Assembly (NCBI RefSeq): GCF_017426725.1
Contig: NZ_JAERMS010000027.1
Coordinates: forward strand, 1-40,264
Direction: 5' to 3'
From: Prevotella illustrans
Lineage (GTDB): Bacteria; Bacteroidota; Bacteroidia; Bacteroidales; Bacteroidaceae
Length of the DNA stretch: 40,264 bases
The notes under the pieces were generated by a model. It did no database searches. It worked only from the letters and a program-made list of their open reading frames with translations, and was not told where the DNA came from. A program made the translations under genes and the position numbers. This document shows positions 27,226 through 35,597 of this stretch, piece by piece (position 1 is the stretch's first letter; every line of letters begins with the position of its first letter).

Positions 27226-27503
27226 TAGTGTTTATTTGACAATTCTGGTATATTTTATGATTCAAATGCAAACATACTAATTATTTCTAATATTGTGTGC
27301 TTTGTATTAACGATTTATGAAAAATAATTGCCCTTTTATTGTAGATTCCATATTTTTAAATTTATAATTTTATCCTTTCCCATTTAGCATGCTCCCCATT
27401 GTTATATACACACAACACGGGCTAAACTTCTCTCGCCCGAATATTTTTTATATTGGTGAGAAATTCATTATATTCCGGCCTTTTTGCGTTCACTCCTGAC
27501 TCC

Positions 27504-27886
27504 GTGATTTTGTTAGAAAAAATCGCATTATTTTAACACTTCCGCAACACGTCATCCAGCTGTCGGCATGGCGAAAAATCCCTTTGATTTACCGATTTTT
27601 ATACCCTTTTACGTCCAAAGCTCTCCTTTTACCGGCTCAAAGCATAGCGATTACCCCGCTAAACCATCGCTTTTAGCCGGTAAAAGGGCTGCGATGACGG
27701 CCTGAAAGTATAGCTATTAAAGGCGAAAAAGCGATAGAAAAACACCTTGTTAATCGCAACACGTTGTTAATCAGTATTTTATAAATATGCTCTACAATCG
27801 CTTATTTGCGCCCATCTCTTTTCTTTTTCAGAATAATGCCACTTTTTTGAGGGTAGATGTAAAGATTATTCAGGGTAAAGACATAA
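27504..27886 (+). repeat. 383-bp dispersed intergenic element, copy B
   Basis: Aligns end to end with copy A at 17539-17921 in the same orientation and with the same length. Conservation is highest in the last 100 bases (27786-27886) and lower in the AAAGC-unit section (27610-27740). It occupies the 800-base gene-free gap between the coiled-coil lipoprotein and the serpin; the AT-rich 27226-27500 part shows nothing else I can name. It runs straight into a different palindrome than copy A does. Confidence 0.8.
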
Positions 27887-27893
27887 GGACAGA

Positions 27894-27978
27894 TTTTCCT
27901 CATTGCAGTTTTTTGACATAAAGACATAAGGACATGTTTTTCTTATGTCTTTATGTCAAAAAACTGCAATGAGGAAAA
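27894..27978. repeat. 37-bp perfect inverted repeat
   Basis: 27894-27930 and 27942-27978 are perfect reverse complements separated by an 11-base loop. The arms contain GACATAAAGACATAAG. Outside the perfect part the similarity continues with gaps (TAAGGACATAAAGACATG). It starts eight bases after copy B of the 383-bp element and ends about 46 bases before the serpin stop codon, so it could also end or stabilise the serpin message. Confidence 0.85.
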
Positions 27979-28024
27979 ACATGTCTTTATGTCCTTAAAA
28001 ATAAGCCAAGGCGGAACGATAGGT

Positions 28025-29260
28025 TTATTTAAAGATTCCCATAAAATAAATGCTGCCCGACGTATTCTCCGTAATGATGTAGATAAAAGGACGGTTGGCG
28101 TGGAACTCGACCGTAGGAATATAACTGGTCGTCTCCCCACCACCGCTTACGGTTATCGTTGTGCCCTCTGTGCCCTTCTCATTTACATCAATGGTGCATT
28201 TCTGTCGGAAAAGGCTAAGGAAAGTATCGATGTCGCTCAGCCGAGAGAAGTCGGCCTTATGCGAGTCGAACATGTCATTCATGCCCAAAGCCTTCAGTAT
28301 CGACGGCATATCGATACTGTATTCCGCGGTGAATTTGGGCAACTGAACGTCTACCTGATAGGCCCGCATCGCCATCATCGTTTCCTGCCAGTCGGCGCTT
28401 TTGATGGAACCGAGCACCTCTTCTGTCGTTACACCCTCCTTGGGCAACAACACTTCCATGCTATAACCGTTGTTGCCATAACTCAGATGAAGCATGTCGA
28501 ACTTGGGGAAAGAGCCATAAAGAAAATTCTCCTTCGTCTGCATCATGTCTACTTTATCCCTTTTTCCATCGGCATGAGTGAACGATTGTTTAGATGTTTT
28601 CTTGCGAGCAAATTCATTTTGCCATATTCCTTTGAAATAAATGGCGTTGAGTGCCATCAGTTTTGTACCGGGACTCACATTATCTATATCTATGATATGG
28701 GGTATCTTGCCCTTTGTCTTTTCGTTTGACCAGCCATTGACTTCGTTAACGACAGCCTGTCGGTTTTTGAAATCCAGATTCTTTGTTTCCGCGCCGAAAA
28801 CCTTTTGCATGGACTTCACGTATTCGCTCTTAAATGGAAACGACTTGTCCATGAAGAGTCCGTTGGCAATGTTGACTTCCGTGCTTGCGTCAATCTTCGG
28901 AGCTCCGTCGATGAGCCTGTTGCAAACCGTGTTCATGCTCGCCTCATCGTCATAATGAAGGGCACTGAGAATCTGTCGTTGAGTCTCGTTGGCGCTTCCA
29001 TTCTCGAGCATGGCCAGCACGTACGTAGCGCTCAAAGGCGAAATCAGAAAGTTGTTCTTCGGGCTCTGTCCCATCACTTCGCGCGACAGATCGAAAGCGA
29101 AGTTGTTGTTGGCTTTCACCTGCTGCCGTTCGGCTTCCGTGAGGTCTATCTTTATCAGGGGTGGCACCGGCCGATTCGTAGCAGTATAACCATCGTCGGA
29201 ACAGGAAGCAAAGGCAAACAATGCGAACGCTGTCATAGAAATAATCGTTAATTGTTTCAT
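28025..29260 (-). CDS. serpin-family protease inhibitor, lipoprotein
   Basis: 411 residues. Lipoprotein signal with lipobox FASC (C20), then a full-length serpin domain (about 45-411). Recognisable parts are NNFAFDLSREVMGQ, NFLISPLSATYVLAMLENGS (the NxxxSPxS motif), LMALNAIYFKGIWQNEFARK, and the closing signature FHANRPFIYIITENTSGSIY. The reactive-centre loop starts at E361 with the hinge EKGTEGTTITV, followed by SGGGETTSYIPT. Normal numbering would place P1 at about T377, though the Gly-rich loop makes this uncertain. Inhibitory serpins trap serine or cysteine proteases by loop insertion; a Bacteroidetes lipoprotein example is miropin of Tannerella forsythia. The protein should be anchored to the outer membrane and may guard against host or self proteases. 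Inhibitory action is inferred from the hinge, which has Thr in place of some of the usual Ala. Confidence 0.92.
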   Translation of the reverse strand: MKQLTIISMTAFALFAFASCSDDGYTATNRPVPPLIKIDLTEAERQQVKANNNFAFDLSREVMGQSPKNNFLISPLSATYVLAMLENGSANETQRQILSALHYDDEASMNTVCNRLIDGAPKIDASTEVNIANGLFMDKSFPFKSEYVKSMQKVFGAETKNLDFKNRQAVVNEVNGWSNEKTKGKIPHIIDIDNVSPGTKLMALNAIYFKGIWQNEFARKKTSKQSFTHADGKRDKVDMMQTKENFLYGSFPKFDMLHLSYGNNGYSMEVLLPKEGVTTEEVLGSIKSADWQETMMAMRAYQVDVQLPKFTAEYSIDMPSILKALGMNDMFDSHKADFSRLSDIDTFLSLFRQKCTIDVNEKGTEGTTITVSGGGETTSYIPTVEFHANRPFIYIITENTSGSIYFMGIFK

Positions 29261-29538
29261 GATTATATGGTTTTAGAATATGTTAATAATGTCTTTCCTG
29301 TTAAGTAATATAGTTGCTTTTTCATTAGTTAGTAAGAGTTGATTATTGATATTATTGTAATAGTCTCAATAGCAAAAATAGCTGAATTAATGATAGCTAC
29401 CAAATAAATTCTATTTATATATGTGAGCTTGAAGTTTAAAAAAGTTATTTAAGCCCCTTTTTAGTATAAAAGATGAACCGAATCTGTTTAAAGACCGGCG
29501 CAAAAGCCCACGTATGCACAACTGTATCGTGCGCGTAC

Positions 29539-29569
29539 TTGTATGAATAAATAAAGCTTGATACCTTTG
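29539..29569 (+). promoter_or_regulatory. promoter of the M15-HU-smalltalk cassette
   Basis: TTG (29539-29541), 20 bases, TACCTTTG (29562-29569). It agrees with the Bacteroidetes consensus and implies a leader of about 95 bases before the M15 peptidase ATG at 29672. Confidence 0.65.
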
Positions 29570-29671
29570 CAATGTCGAAAGGAAAGAACGACAGAAATGA
29601 AGTTCGGCGACGAAGAAAGCAGATGAGGATAAACAAACTACACAACAATAATAATACCAAAGAAAAAACAC

Positions 29672-30127
29672 ATGAAAAAAGAAAACACACAACAATGCAG
29701 CCGATTGAGGCTGACGCCACATTTCACGCTCAACGAAATGGTACGGTCTGAGACGGCTCGTCGAAATCATGTCGACAACACGCCTTCGTTGGAAGCGATT
29801 CACAATCTGCAAATGCTCTGTCTGAAAGTGCTTGAGCCGCTTCGCAAGGAGTTTGGGCCCATCCGCGTGACAAGCGGCTACCGCAGCGAATGGCTCAACA
29901 GAATGGTGGGAGGAGCCGTTCAGTCGCAGCACCTCTTCGGCGAGGCGGCCGACATCCACATTCCCAATCGGAAAAAGGGCGTGGAAATGCTGGAGTTCAT
30001 CTTCATGACGCTGGAGTTTGATCAATTACTCTTCGAGCACAACCTGCAGGGAGCCGAATGGATTCACGTGAGCTACCGCGAAGAACACAACCGAGGAATC
30101 ATGATTCCTTATTACAGGGGGAATTAG
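29672..30127 (+). CDS. M15-type D-Ala-D-Ala carboxypeptidase-like protein
   Basis: 151 residues, a compact peptidase M15_3 domain. The zinc site reads H87 in SQHLFGEAADIH, D94 in AADIH, and H132 in WIHVSY. The earlier VTSGYRSEWLNRMVGG (66-81) is the substrate-side loop typical of phage and bacterial M15 peptidases that cut peptidoglycan stem peptides. There is no signal peptide, as in endolysin-like members that need another route to the wall. It has its own promoter and is followed on the same strand by an HU-like gene and the smalltalk micro-gene. Related cassettes in Bacteroidales carry an amidase or an M15 peptidase beside HU and smalltalk, from memory of annotation. Enzyme class is secure; role in the cassette is unknown. 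Confidence 0.87.
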   Translation: MKKENTQQCSRLRLTPHFTLNEMVRSETARRNHVDNTPSLEAIHNLQMLCLKVLEPLRKEFGPIRVTSGYRSEWLNRMVGGAVQSQHLFGEAADIHIPNRKKGVEMLEFIFMTLEFDQLLFEHNLQGAEWIHVSYREEHNRGIMIPYYRGN

Positions 30128-30180
30128 AAACGAGGAATGTGATATGCGGAATTGAAGGATAGCGAAGACTTCGTTTTATA

Positions 30181-30286
30181 TTAACCAATTATTTATTAAC
30201 CTTTTAATTATTAACAACTTAAACAATTATTATTAACCATTTAAACCATTATTTATTAACCATTTAATTATTAACAACTTAAACAA
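30181..30286 (+). repeat. two tandem copies of an AT-rich 60-base unit
   Basis: 30181-30226 and 30241-30286 match over 46 bases with three or four differences at an offset of exactly 60. The strongest shared word is TTAATTATTAACAACTTAAA. The tandem fills most of the 170-base gap between the M15 peptidase and the HU-like gene and ends 12 bases before the HU ATG. It may act as a leader or binding region. Confidence 0.8.
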
Positions 30287-30297
30287 ATCAAAACATT

Positions 30298-30786
30298 ATG
30301 GCAGTAAATTACAAAATGTATCAGGACAATCGTAAGGAAAGCAAGACCAAGGGCAAGTGGTTTGCCCGTGCCATTCACAACGGCGTAGTAGAAACCAAGG
30401 AACTGGCCGCCATCATCGAGCGCAACTGCTCCATGAAAAAGAGTGACGTGCAGGCCGTGCTGACAGAGTTGACCGAGGTGATGACCGACATGTTGCAACG
30501 TTCCATACGCGTGAAACTCAACGGATTAGGCAGTTTCAAGATTGGAATCTCTACACGTGCGGCCGAGTCGGTGAAAGAATTCTCGTTGGAAAAGAACCTG
30601 AAGAACGTTCACGTGCTCTTCCAGCCCGAAGTGAAAGTTGACCGTTCAAACAAGGCGCGTACGAAAGCCCTGTTGTCAGGGATGGAATTGCGCGAAGCCA
30701 CCAAGCATGACGGAACCAAGGGAAACAAGACAACGACCACCAAACCCGGTAGCACACCCGGCTCAACAGAGGAAGGAGGCAACTAA
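30298..30786 (+). CDS. HU-like (HU-HIG type) DNA-binding protein
   Basis: 162 residues. An HU/IHF-like fold with the N-terminal extension typical of the Bacteroidetes HU-HIG group: VNYKMYQDNRKESKTKGKWF, then ELAAIIERNCSMKKSDVQAV (paired helices), IRVKLNGLGSFKIGISTRAA (the beta arm region) and VHVLFQPEVKVDRSN. The last 40 residues are low in complexity (TTTTKPGSTPGSTEEGGN). It should bind DNA as a dimer in the cytoplasm. Its stop codon TAA shares its last base with the ATG of the smalltalk gene, so the two are translationally coupled. The neighbouring M15 peptidase and the tandem repeat leader are part of the same cassette. What it regulates or packages is unknown. Confidence 0.92.
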   Translation: MAVNYKMYQDNRKESKTKGKWFARAIHNGVVETKELAAIIERNCSMKKSDVQAVLTELTEVMTDMLQRSIRVKLNGLGSFKIGISTRAAESVKEFSLEKNLKNVHVLFQPEVKVDRSNKARTKALLSGMELREATKHDGTKGNKTTTTKPGSTPGSTEEGGN

Positions 30787-30893
30787 TGGCAAAGGCGAAT
30801 CTAAAATCATGGAAACTCATTATCAAAGTGATCATTGCGATGGCTACGGCCTTGCTCGGCGCTTTGGGTATGGATAGCCTTGGAAATCAATAG
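30786..30893 (+). CDS. smalltalk-type micro-protein
   Basis: 35 residues: MAKANLKSWKLIIKVIIAMA, then TALLGALGMDSLGNQ. A short basic N-terminus is followed by one hydrophobic helix rich in Ile, Ala and Leu, the form of the 'smalltalk' proteins annotated beside HU-like genes in Bacteroidales. The ATG overlaps the HU stop by one base (TAATG), so translation is probably coupled to the HU gene. A terminator follows 50 bases later, closing the unit. It is likely to insert in the inner membrane; holin-like action with the M15 peptidase is one possibility, but nothing here proves it. The name rests on remembered annotation of the family, on size, position and hydrophobic pattern. Confidence 0.85.
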   Translation: MAKANLKSWKLIIKVIIAMATALLGALGMDSLGNQ

Positions 30894-30943
30894 ACAATAG
30901 GGCCACCGGCGGGCGGCTCGAAGGTTATCTCGAATGACTGATT

Positions 30944-30978
30944 ATTGGGCGGGTTTGTGAAAATCCGCCCAATTTTTT
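30944..30978 (+). terminator. rho-independent terminator of the smalltalk cassette
   Basis: ATTGGGCGG (30944-30952) pairs with CCGCCCAAT (30965-30973), loop of 12, followed by TTTTTT. Confidence 0.88.
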
Positions 30979-31014
30979 GTATTCCTTTCTGGGATATTTC
31001 TCACTAATAATATG

Positions 31015-31022
31015 TATCTTTG
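31015..31022 (+). promoter_or_regulatory. leuS -7 promoter box
   Basis: TATCTTTG, 51 bases upstream of the leuS ATG. The -33 element is weak (no TTTG at 19-21 bases). It would drive leuS-yitT-rdgB. Confidence 0.6.
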
Positions 31023-31073
31023 CATCCATCACCACATATTATATAACGGAAAATAAAATAACGCAATCATAAA

Positions 31074-33938
31074 ATGGATTATAATTTCAGAGACATTGAA
31101 AGTAAATGGCAACAGAAATGGGCCGAACAGAAAACTTACCATGTTGTTGAAGATGAGAAGAAGAAGAAATTCTACGTGCTCAACATGTTTCCTTATCCGT
31201 CGGGTGCCGGACTCCATGTGGGCCATCCATTGGGATACATCGCTTCAGACATCTACGCCCGCTACAAGCGGCTGCGTGGATTCAATGTCCTGAACCCCAT
31301 GGGCTACGACGCCTACGGCCTTCCGGCCGAGCAGTACGCCATTCAGACGGGGCAACATCCGGCTAAAACGACGGAAGAAAACATCGGCCGATACCGCAAA
31401 CAGTTAGATAAGATAGGCTTTTCGTTCGACTGGGATCGCGAGGTGCGTACCTGTGACCCCGATTATTACCACTGGACGCAGTGGGCTTTTGTGCGTATGT
31501 TCAAGAGTTATTTCTGCAACGACTGCCAGAAAGCCCGTCCCATCGACGAGCTGGTGAAGCGTTTCGAGACGCAAGGCACCGAAGGACTCAACGTGGCGCA
31601 GAGCGAAGAACTGCGGTTTACGGCCGAAGAATGGCAGCAGATGAGCGAGGTGGAGAAGCAGCAGACGCTGATGAACTACCGCATCGCCTATCTGGGCGAA
31701 ACGATGGTCAACTGGTGCCCGGGCTTGGGAACAGTGTTGGCCAACGACGAGGTCGTAGACGGCGTGAGCGAGCGTGGCGGCTATCCCGTGGTGCAAAAGA
31801 AAATGCAGCAATGGTGCCTGCGCACGTCGGCCTACGCGCAACGATTGCTCGACGGACTCGACACCATCGACTGGACGGAATCTATCAAGGAAACGCAACG
31901 CAACTGGATTGGCCGCTCCGAAGGTACCGAAATGGAGTTCAAGGTGGCCGACAGCGAGAAGCATTTCACTATTTTTACAACGCGTGCCGACACCATTTTC
32001 GGCGTGACGTTCATGGTATTGGCACCTGAATCTGAACTGGTAGACGAACTGACGACGCCGGAGCAGCGGGCTGAAGTGGACGAATACTTGGCCTATGTGA
32101 AGAAGCGCACCGAACTGGATCGTATGAGCGACCGCAAGGTGACGGGCGTATTCAGCGGCAGTTATGCCGTTAATCCGTTCACGGGCGATAACATTCCTAT
32201 CTATATTGCCGAATATGTGCTGGCCGGTTACGGCACGGGAGCCATCATGGCAGTGCCTGCCCACGACAGCCGCGACTATGCTTTTGCCAAGCATTTCAAC
32301 CTGCCCATCATCCCGTTGATCGAGGGTGCCGACGTCAGCGAAGAGAGTTTCGACGCCAAGGAGGGCACGGTGATGAACTCGCCGAAAGCCGGTAGCGTGG
32401 CATTCGACGGTTTCAGCCTGAACGGACTGACCGTGAAAGAAGCCATTGCCACGACCAAGGAGTTCGTGAAGAGCCACGGATTGGGCCGCGTAAAGGTGAA
32501 CTACCGCCTGCGCGACGCCATCTTCTCGCGTCAACGCTACTGGGGCGAGCCGTTCCCCGTATATTATAAGGATGGCATGCCGCAGATGATACCCGAAGAA
32601 TGTCTGCCTTTAGAGTTGCCCGACATCGAAACCTACAAGCCCACCGAGACGGGCGAACCGCCGTTGGGACGCGCTAAGCGATGGGCATGGGACGAGAAAA
32701 ACCGGGAAGTAACGGAGACCTCGCGCGTCGACAACGTTTCTATTTTCCGATTGGAACTGAACACCATGCCGGGCTTCGCGGGCAGTTCGGCTTATTACCT
32801 GCGCTATATGGACGCCCGCAACACGACGGCCCTCGTGGGAAAAGCGGCCGACGACTACTGGCAAGACGTGGATCTCTACGTCGGTGGCACAGAGCATGCC
32901 ACGGGACACCTTATTTATAGTCGCTTCTGGAACAAGTTCCTGTTCGACTGTGGCGTAAGTTGCAAGGAGGAACCTTATCGCAAACTCGTCAACCAAGGTA
33001 TGATTCAGGGTCGCTCCAACTTTGTTTACCGTGTCAATAAGTCGGCCGAGGAAGTGGCATCGTCGGCTCCTGTCTTTGTTTCTTTCGGACTGAAAGACCA
33101 ATACGACACCACGCCGATTCATGTCGACGTGAATATCGTCGACAACGATGTGCTCGACGTGGAGACGTTCAAGGCTTGGCGACCCGAATACAACGACGCC
33201 GAATTTATCTTGGAAGATGGCAAATACATCTGCGGATGGGCCGTTGAGAAGATGTCGAAGTCGATGTTCAACGTTGTCAACCCCGATATGATCGTCGAAA
33301 AGTATGGTGCCGACACGCTTCGCCTGTACGAAATGTTCCTCGGTCCGGTAGAAGCCAGCAAGCCTTGGGACACCAACGGCATCGACGGTTGCCACCGTTT
33401 CCTACGTAAGTTCTGGAACCTCTACTTCGATAACCGTACCGGCGAGCGTGTCGTCAGCGACGAGGAGCCGTCAAAGGACAGTCTCAAGAGCCTGCACAAG
33501 CTCATCCGAAAGGTGACCGAAGACATCGAGAAATTCTCCTACAACACCTCTATCTCGGCCTTCATGATTGCCGTCAACGAGCTGGGACAGCAGAAATGCC
33601 ACAGCCGCGTACTGCTCCGCGACCTCATTGTCCTTATCGCGCCGTTCGCTCCGCATGTCGCCGAAGAACTATGGGAGCAGCTGGGCGAGACCGGTAGCGT
33701 GTGCGACGCCGCATGGCCCAGCTGGAACGCCGCCTACCTGGCCGAAGACGAGACGCAGCTGACCGTCAGTTTCAACGGCAAGGCCCGCTATCAGAAACGC
33801 TTCCCCGCGGACGCTTCCGACGAACAGATACGTCGGTCAGTCCTTGAAGACGAGCGAAGTCTGAAGTATTTGGAAGGCAAGACTATCGTCAAAGTAATCA
33901 TCGTACCCCGGAAAATCATCAACATCGTTATCAAATGA
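31074..33938 (+). CDS. leuS: leucyl-tRNA synthetase
   Basis: 954 residues. Class Ia synthetase that charges tRNA-Leu with leucine and edits mischarged products. The HIGH-type motif is HVGH at 48-51 within [17 protein letters not shown]; the KMSKS motif is at 726-730. The CP1 editing domain contains [19 protein letters not shown] and [18 protein letters not shown]. The anticodon-binding domain follows ([32 protein letters not shown]). Its length exceeds the E. coli enzyme (860) by about 90 residues, as I remember for Bacteroidetes LeuRS, with the additional sequence around residues 160-215 and 650-720. The start ATG follows a promoter box by 51 bases. The stop codon overlaps the yitT start by ATGA. 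Confidence 0.97.
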   Translation: MDYNFRDIESKWQQKWAEQKTYHVVEDEKKKKFYVLNMFPYPSGAGLHVGHPLGYIASDIYARYKRLRGFNVLNPMGYDAYGLPAEQYAIQTGQHPAKTTEENIGRYRKQLDKIGFSFDWDREVRTCDPDYYHWTQWAFVRMFKSYFCNDCQKARPIDELVKRFETQGTEGLNVAQSEELRFTAEEWQQMSEVEKQQTLMNYRIAYLGETMVNWCPGLGTVLANDEVVDGVSERGGYPVVQKKMQQWCLRTSAYAQRLLDGLDTIDWTESIKETQRNWIGRSEGTEMEFKVADSEKHFTIFTTRADTIFGVTFMVLAPESELVDELTTPEQRAEVDEYLAYVKKRTELDRMSDRKVTGVFSGSYAVNPFTGDNIPIYIAEYVLAGYGTGAIMAVPAHDSRDYAFAKHFNLPIIPLIEGADVSEESFDAKEGTVMNSPKAGSVAFDGFSLNGLTVKEAIATTKEFVKSHGLGRVKVNYRLRDAIFSRQRYWGEPFPVYYKDGMPQMIPEECLPLELPDIETYKPTETGEPPLGRAKRWAWDEKNREVTETSRVDNVSIFRLELNTMPGFAGSSAYYLRYMDARNTTALVGKAADDYWQDVDLYVGGTEHATGHLIYSRFWNKFLFDCGVSCKEEPYRKLVNQGMIQGRSNFVYRVNKSAEEVASSAPVFVSFGLKDQYDTTPIHVDVNIVDNDVLDVETFKAWRPEYNDAEFILEDGKYICGWAVEKMSKSMFNVVNPDMIVEKYGADTLRLYEMFLGPVEASKPWDTNGIDGCHRFLRKFWNLYFDNRTGERVVSDEEPSKDSLKSLHKLIRKVTEDIEKFSYNTSISAFMIAVNELGQQKCHSRVLLRDLIVLIAPFAPHVAEELWEQLGETGSVCDAAWPSWNAAYLAEDETQLTVSFNGKARYQKRFPADASDEQIRRSVLEDERSLKYLEGKTIVKVIIVPRKIINIVIK

Positions 33939-34873
33939 TGCGCAATCTTCAAATTTGGAACGAGACTAAGGACTACTTGTTCATCACTCTTGGTCTCATT
34001 TTATACACCATTTCGTTCACCGTTTTTCTCATGCCCTACCAGATTGTGGCCGGCGGCGTGACAGGTTTGGCAGCCATTATCTACTATGCTACGGGCTTCC
34101 GAATAGAAAACACTTACATCATCATCAACTTGGCGCTGCTCGGCGTGGCACTCAAAGTGCTTGGATTCAAGTTTATGATGAAGACCATCTACGCTATCTT
34201 CACCCTTTATTTCCTCTTGATCATTGCCCAGGACATCATTCCGAAGCAACCCAACGGCCTGCCCATCAAGCTGTTGGGCGAAGGACAGGACTTCATGTCG
34301 ATGGTGATAGGCTGTGTCATCACGGGTGTGGCGTTGGCCACGGTGTTCCTGCATAATGGTTCTACGGGAGGCACGGATATTATCGCGGCGTCCATCAACA
34401 AGTATCACAACATTTCGCTGGGCACCGTCCTGATCGCCGTCGACTTCTGTATTATCGGCAGCTGTATGTTCTTTCCGCAGTTTGGAACCTACGTGGAACG
34501 CGCCCACAAGGTGATGTTCGGTCTTTGCGTGATGACGCTTGAGAATTTCTCGCTCGACTATGTGATGAACGCTCGCCGCGAATCGGTGCAGTTCATGATC
34601 TTCTCACGCAAGTATATGGAGATAGCCGACGAAATCGGTACGCAGACAAACCACGGCGTCACGATACTCGACGGGCACGGCTGGTACACGGGTCAGGACG
34701 TGAAAGTGCTGTGCGTGTTGGCCAAGAAAAATGAGAGCACGGAGATATTCCGTATGATCAAGATGATAGACCCCTACGCCTTCGTCAGCCAAAGCAGCGT
34801 CATCGGCGTATACGGTGAGGGCTTCGACGAAATGAAAGTGAAGGTGAAGAAGAAAGAGATAGAAAAGAAATGA
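33935..34873 (+). CDS. YitT family inner-membrane protein
   Basis: 312 residues. Five or six membrane helices in the first 190 residues ([56 protein letters not shown], with the conserved [10 protein letters not shown] loop). A C-terminal soluble DUF2179 domain follows ([39 protein letters not shown]). YitT proteins are common in Firmicutes and Bacteroidetes, and their transport or signalling role is not established. Translation probably couples to leuS through an ATGA overlap, and the gene couples in the same way to rdgB. Two ATG codons stand in tandem at 33935 and 33938; either may be the start. Confidence 0.92.
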   Translation: MMRNLQIWNETKDYLFITLGLILYTISFTVFLMPYQIVAGGVTGLAAIIYYATGFRIENTYIIINLALLGVALKVLGFKFMMKTIYAIFTLYFLLIIAQDIIPKQPNGLPIKLLGEGQDFMSMVIGCVITGVALATVFLHNGSTGGTDIIAASINKYHNISLGTVLIAVDFCIIGSCMFFPQFGTYVERAHKVMFGLCVMTLENFSLDYVMNARRESVQFMIFSRKYMEIADEIGTQTNHGVTILDGHGWYTGQDVKVLCVLAKKNESTEIFRMIKMIDPYAFVSQSSVIGVYGEGFDEMKVKVKKKEIEKK

Positions 34874-35460
34874 AAATAGTTTTCGCGACGAACAACAAGC
34901 ACAAGCTGGAAGAGATTCGGGAGATACTCGGCGGCGAGTTTGAAATCTTGTCATTGAAAGACATCGGCTGCGACGTAGACATCCCCGAAACGGGCGACAC
35001 GCTCGAAGCCAATGCCCGCCAGAAGGCCGAATATGTCTTCGAACGCTACGGCCTCGACTGCTTTGCCGACGACACGGGACTGGAAGTGGAAGCCCTCAAC
35101 GGCGCGCCGGGCGTGCACAGCGCCCGCTATGCCGAAGGCACCGACCACGACAGTCGTGCCAATATGGCCAAGCTGTTGCGCGAGATGGAGGGGAAGACCA
35201 ACCGCAAGGCTCGCTTCCGCACGGTTATCTCGCTCATCCAGCGCGTTGCCGACAACCCTCGCGGCCGCGAACAACGGTTTGAGGGCATCGTAGAAGGTCA
35301 TATCAGCACCTCGCCGCACGGCACGGAAGGTTTCGGTTACGATCCTGTCTTTGTGCCGGAAGGCTACGACGAGAGTTTCGCGCAACTAGGCGAAACCGTC
35401 AAAAACACCATCAGCCACCGGGCGAGAGCCGTCAAGAAATTGGTAGCGTTTTTAAGTTGA
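34870..35460 (+). CDS. rdgB: non-canonical purine NTP pyrophosphatase (RdgB/HAM1)
   Basis: 196 residues, the family size. It hydrolyses dITP, ITP and XTP to monophosphates, keeping deaminated purines out of DNA and RNA. Family marks are [12 protein letters not shown] (5-16), which binds the triphosphate, [13 protein letters not shown] with D67/D68 as metal and base site, [13 protein letters not shown] (78-90), and GFGYDPVF (154-161) in the nucleobase pocket. The ATG overlaps the yitT stop (ATGA). The final codons and stop lie inside a 36-base inverted repeat (35454-35489) shared with the beginning of the next gene. Confidence 0.95.
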   Translation: MKIVFATNNKHKLEEIREILGGEFEILSLKDIGCDVDIPETGDTLEANARQKAEYVFERYGLDCFADDTGLEVEALNGAPGVHSARYAEGTDHDSRANMAKLLREMEGKTNRKARFRTVISLIQRVADNPRGREQRFEGIVEGHISTSPHGTEGFGYDPVFVPEGYDESFAQLGETVKNTISHRARAVKKLVAFLS

Positions 35461-35597
35461 CGAGTTGTTAGTTGACGAGTTGACAAGTTATTTGCTATTC
35501 TATAACAAACCAACAACTCGTCAACTAACAACTTGTCAACTCGTCAACTAACAACTCGTCAACTTTTAAAAACCAACATGTCAACTCGTCAACTTCG
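35454..35597. repeat. 36-bp perfect inverted repeat with extra units, across a gene junction
   Basis: 35454-35489 is the exact reverse complement of 35530-35565. The arms consist of units of the form GTTGACGAGTTG / CAACTCGTCAAC. A further copy lies in the loop (about 35511-35526) and another just after the start codon of the next gene (35580-35594). The left arm contains the rdgB stop codon. The right arm ends in a T/A-rich run, so it could also act as a terminator. Confidence 0.9.

Noticed and set aside
27953..28729. 258-codon plus-strand frame antisense to the serpin
   Set aside because: It starts in the palindrome and runs opposite a clear serpin.
29411..30025. 204-codon minus-strand frame across the M15 peptidase
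   Set aside because: It is antisense to the zinc-site-bearing frame and begins inside that gene.
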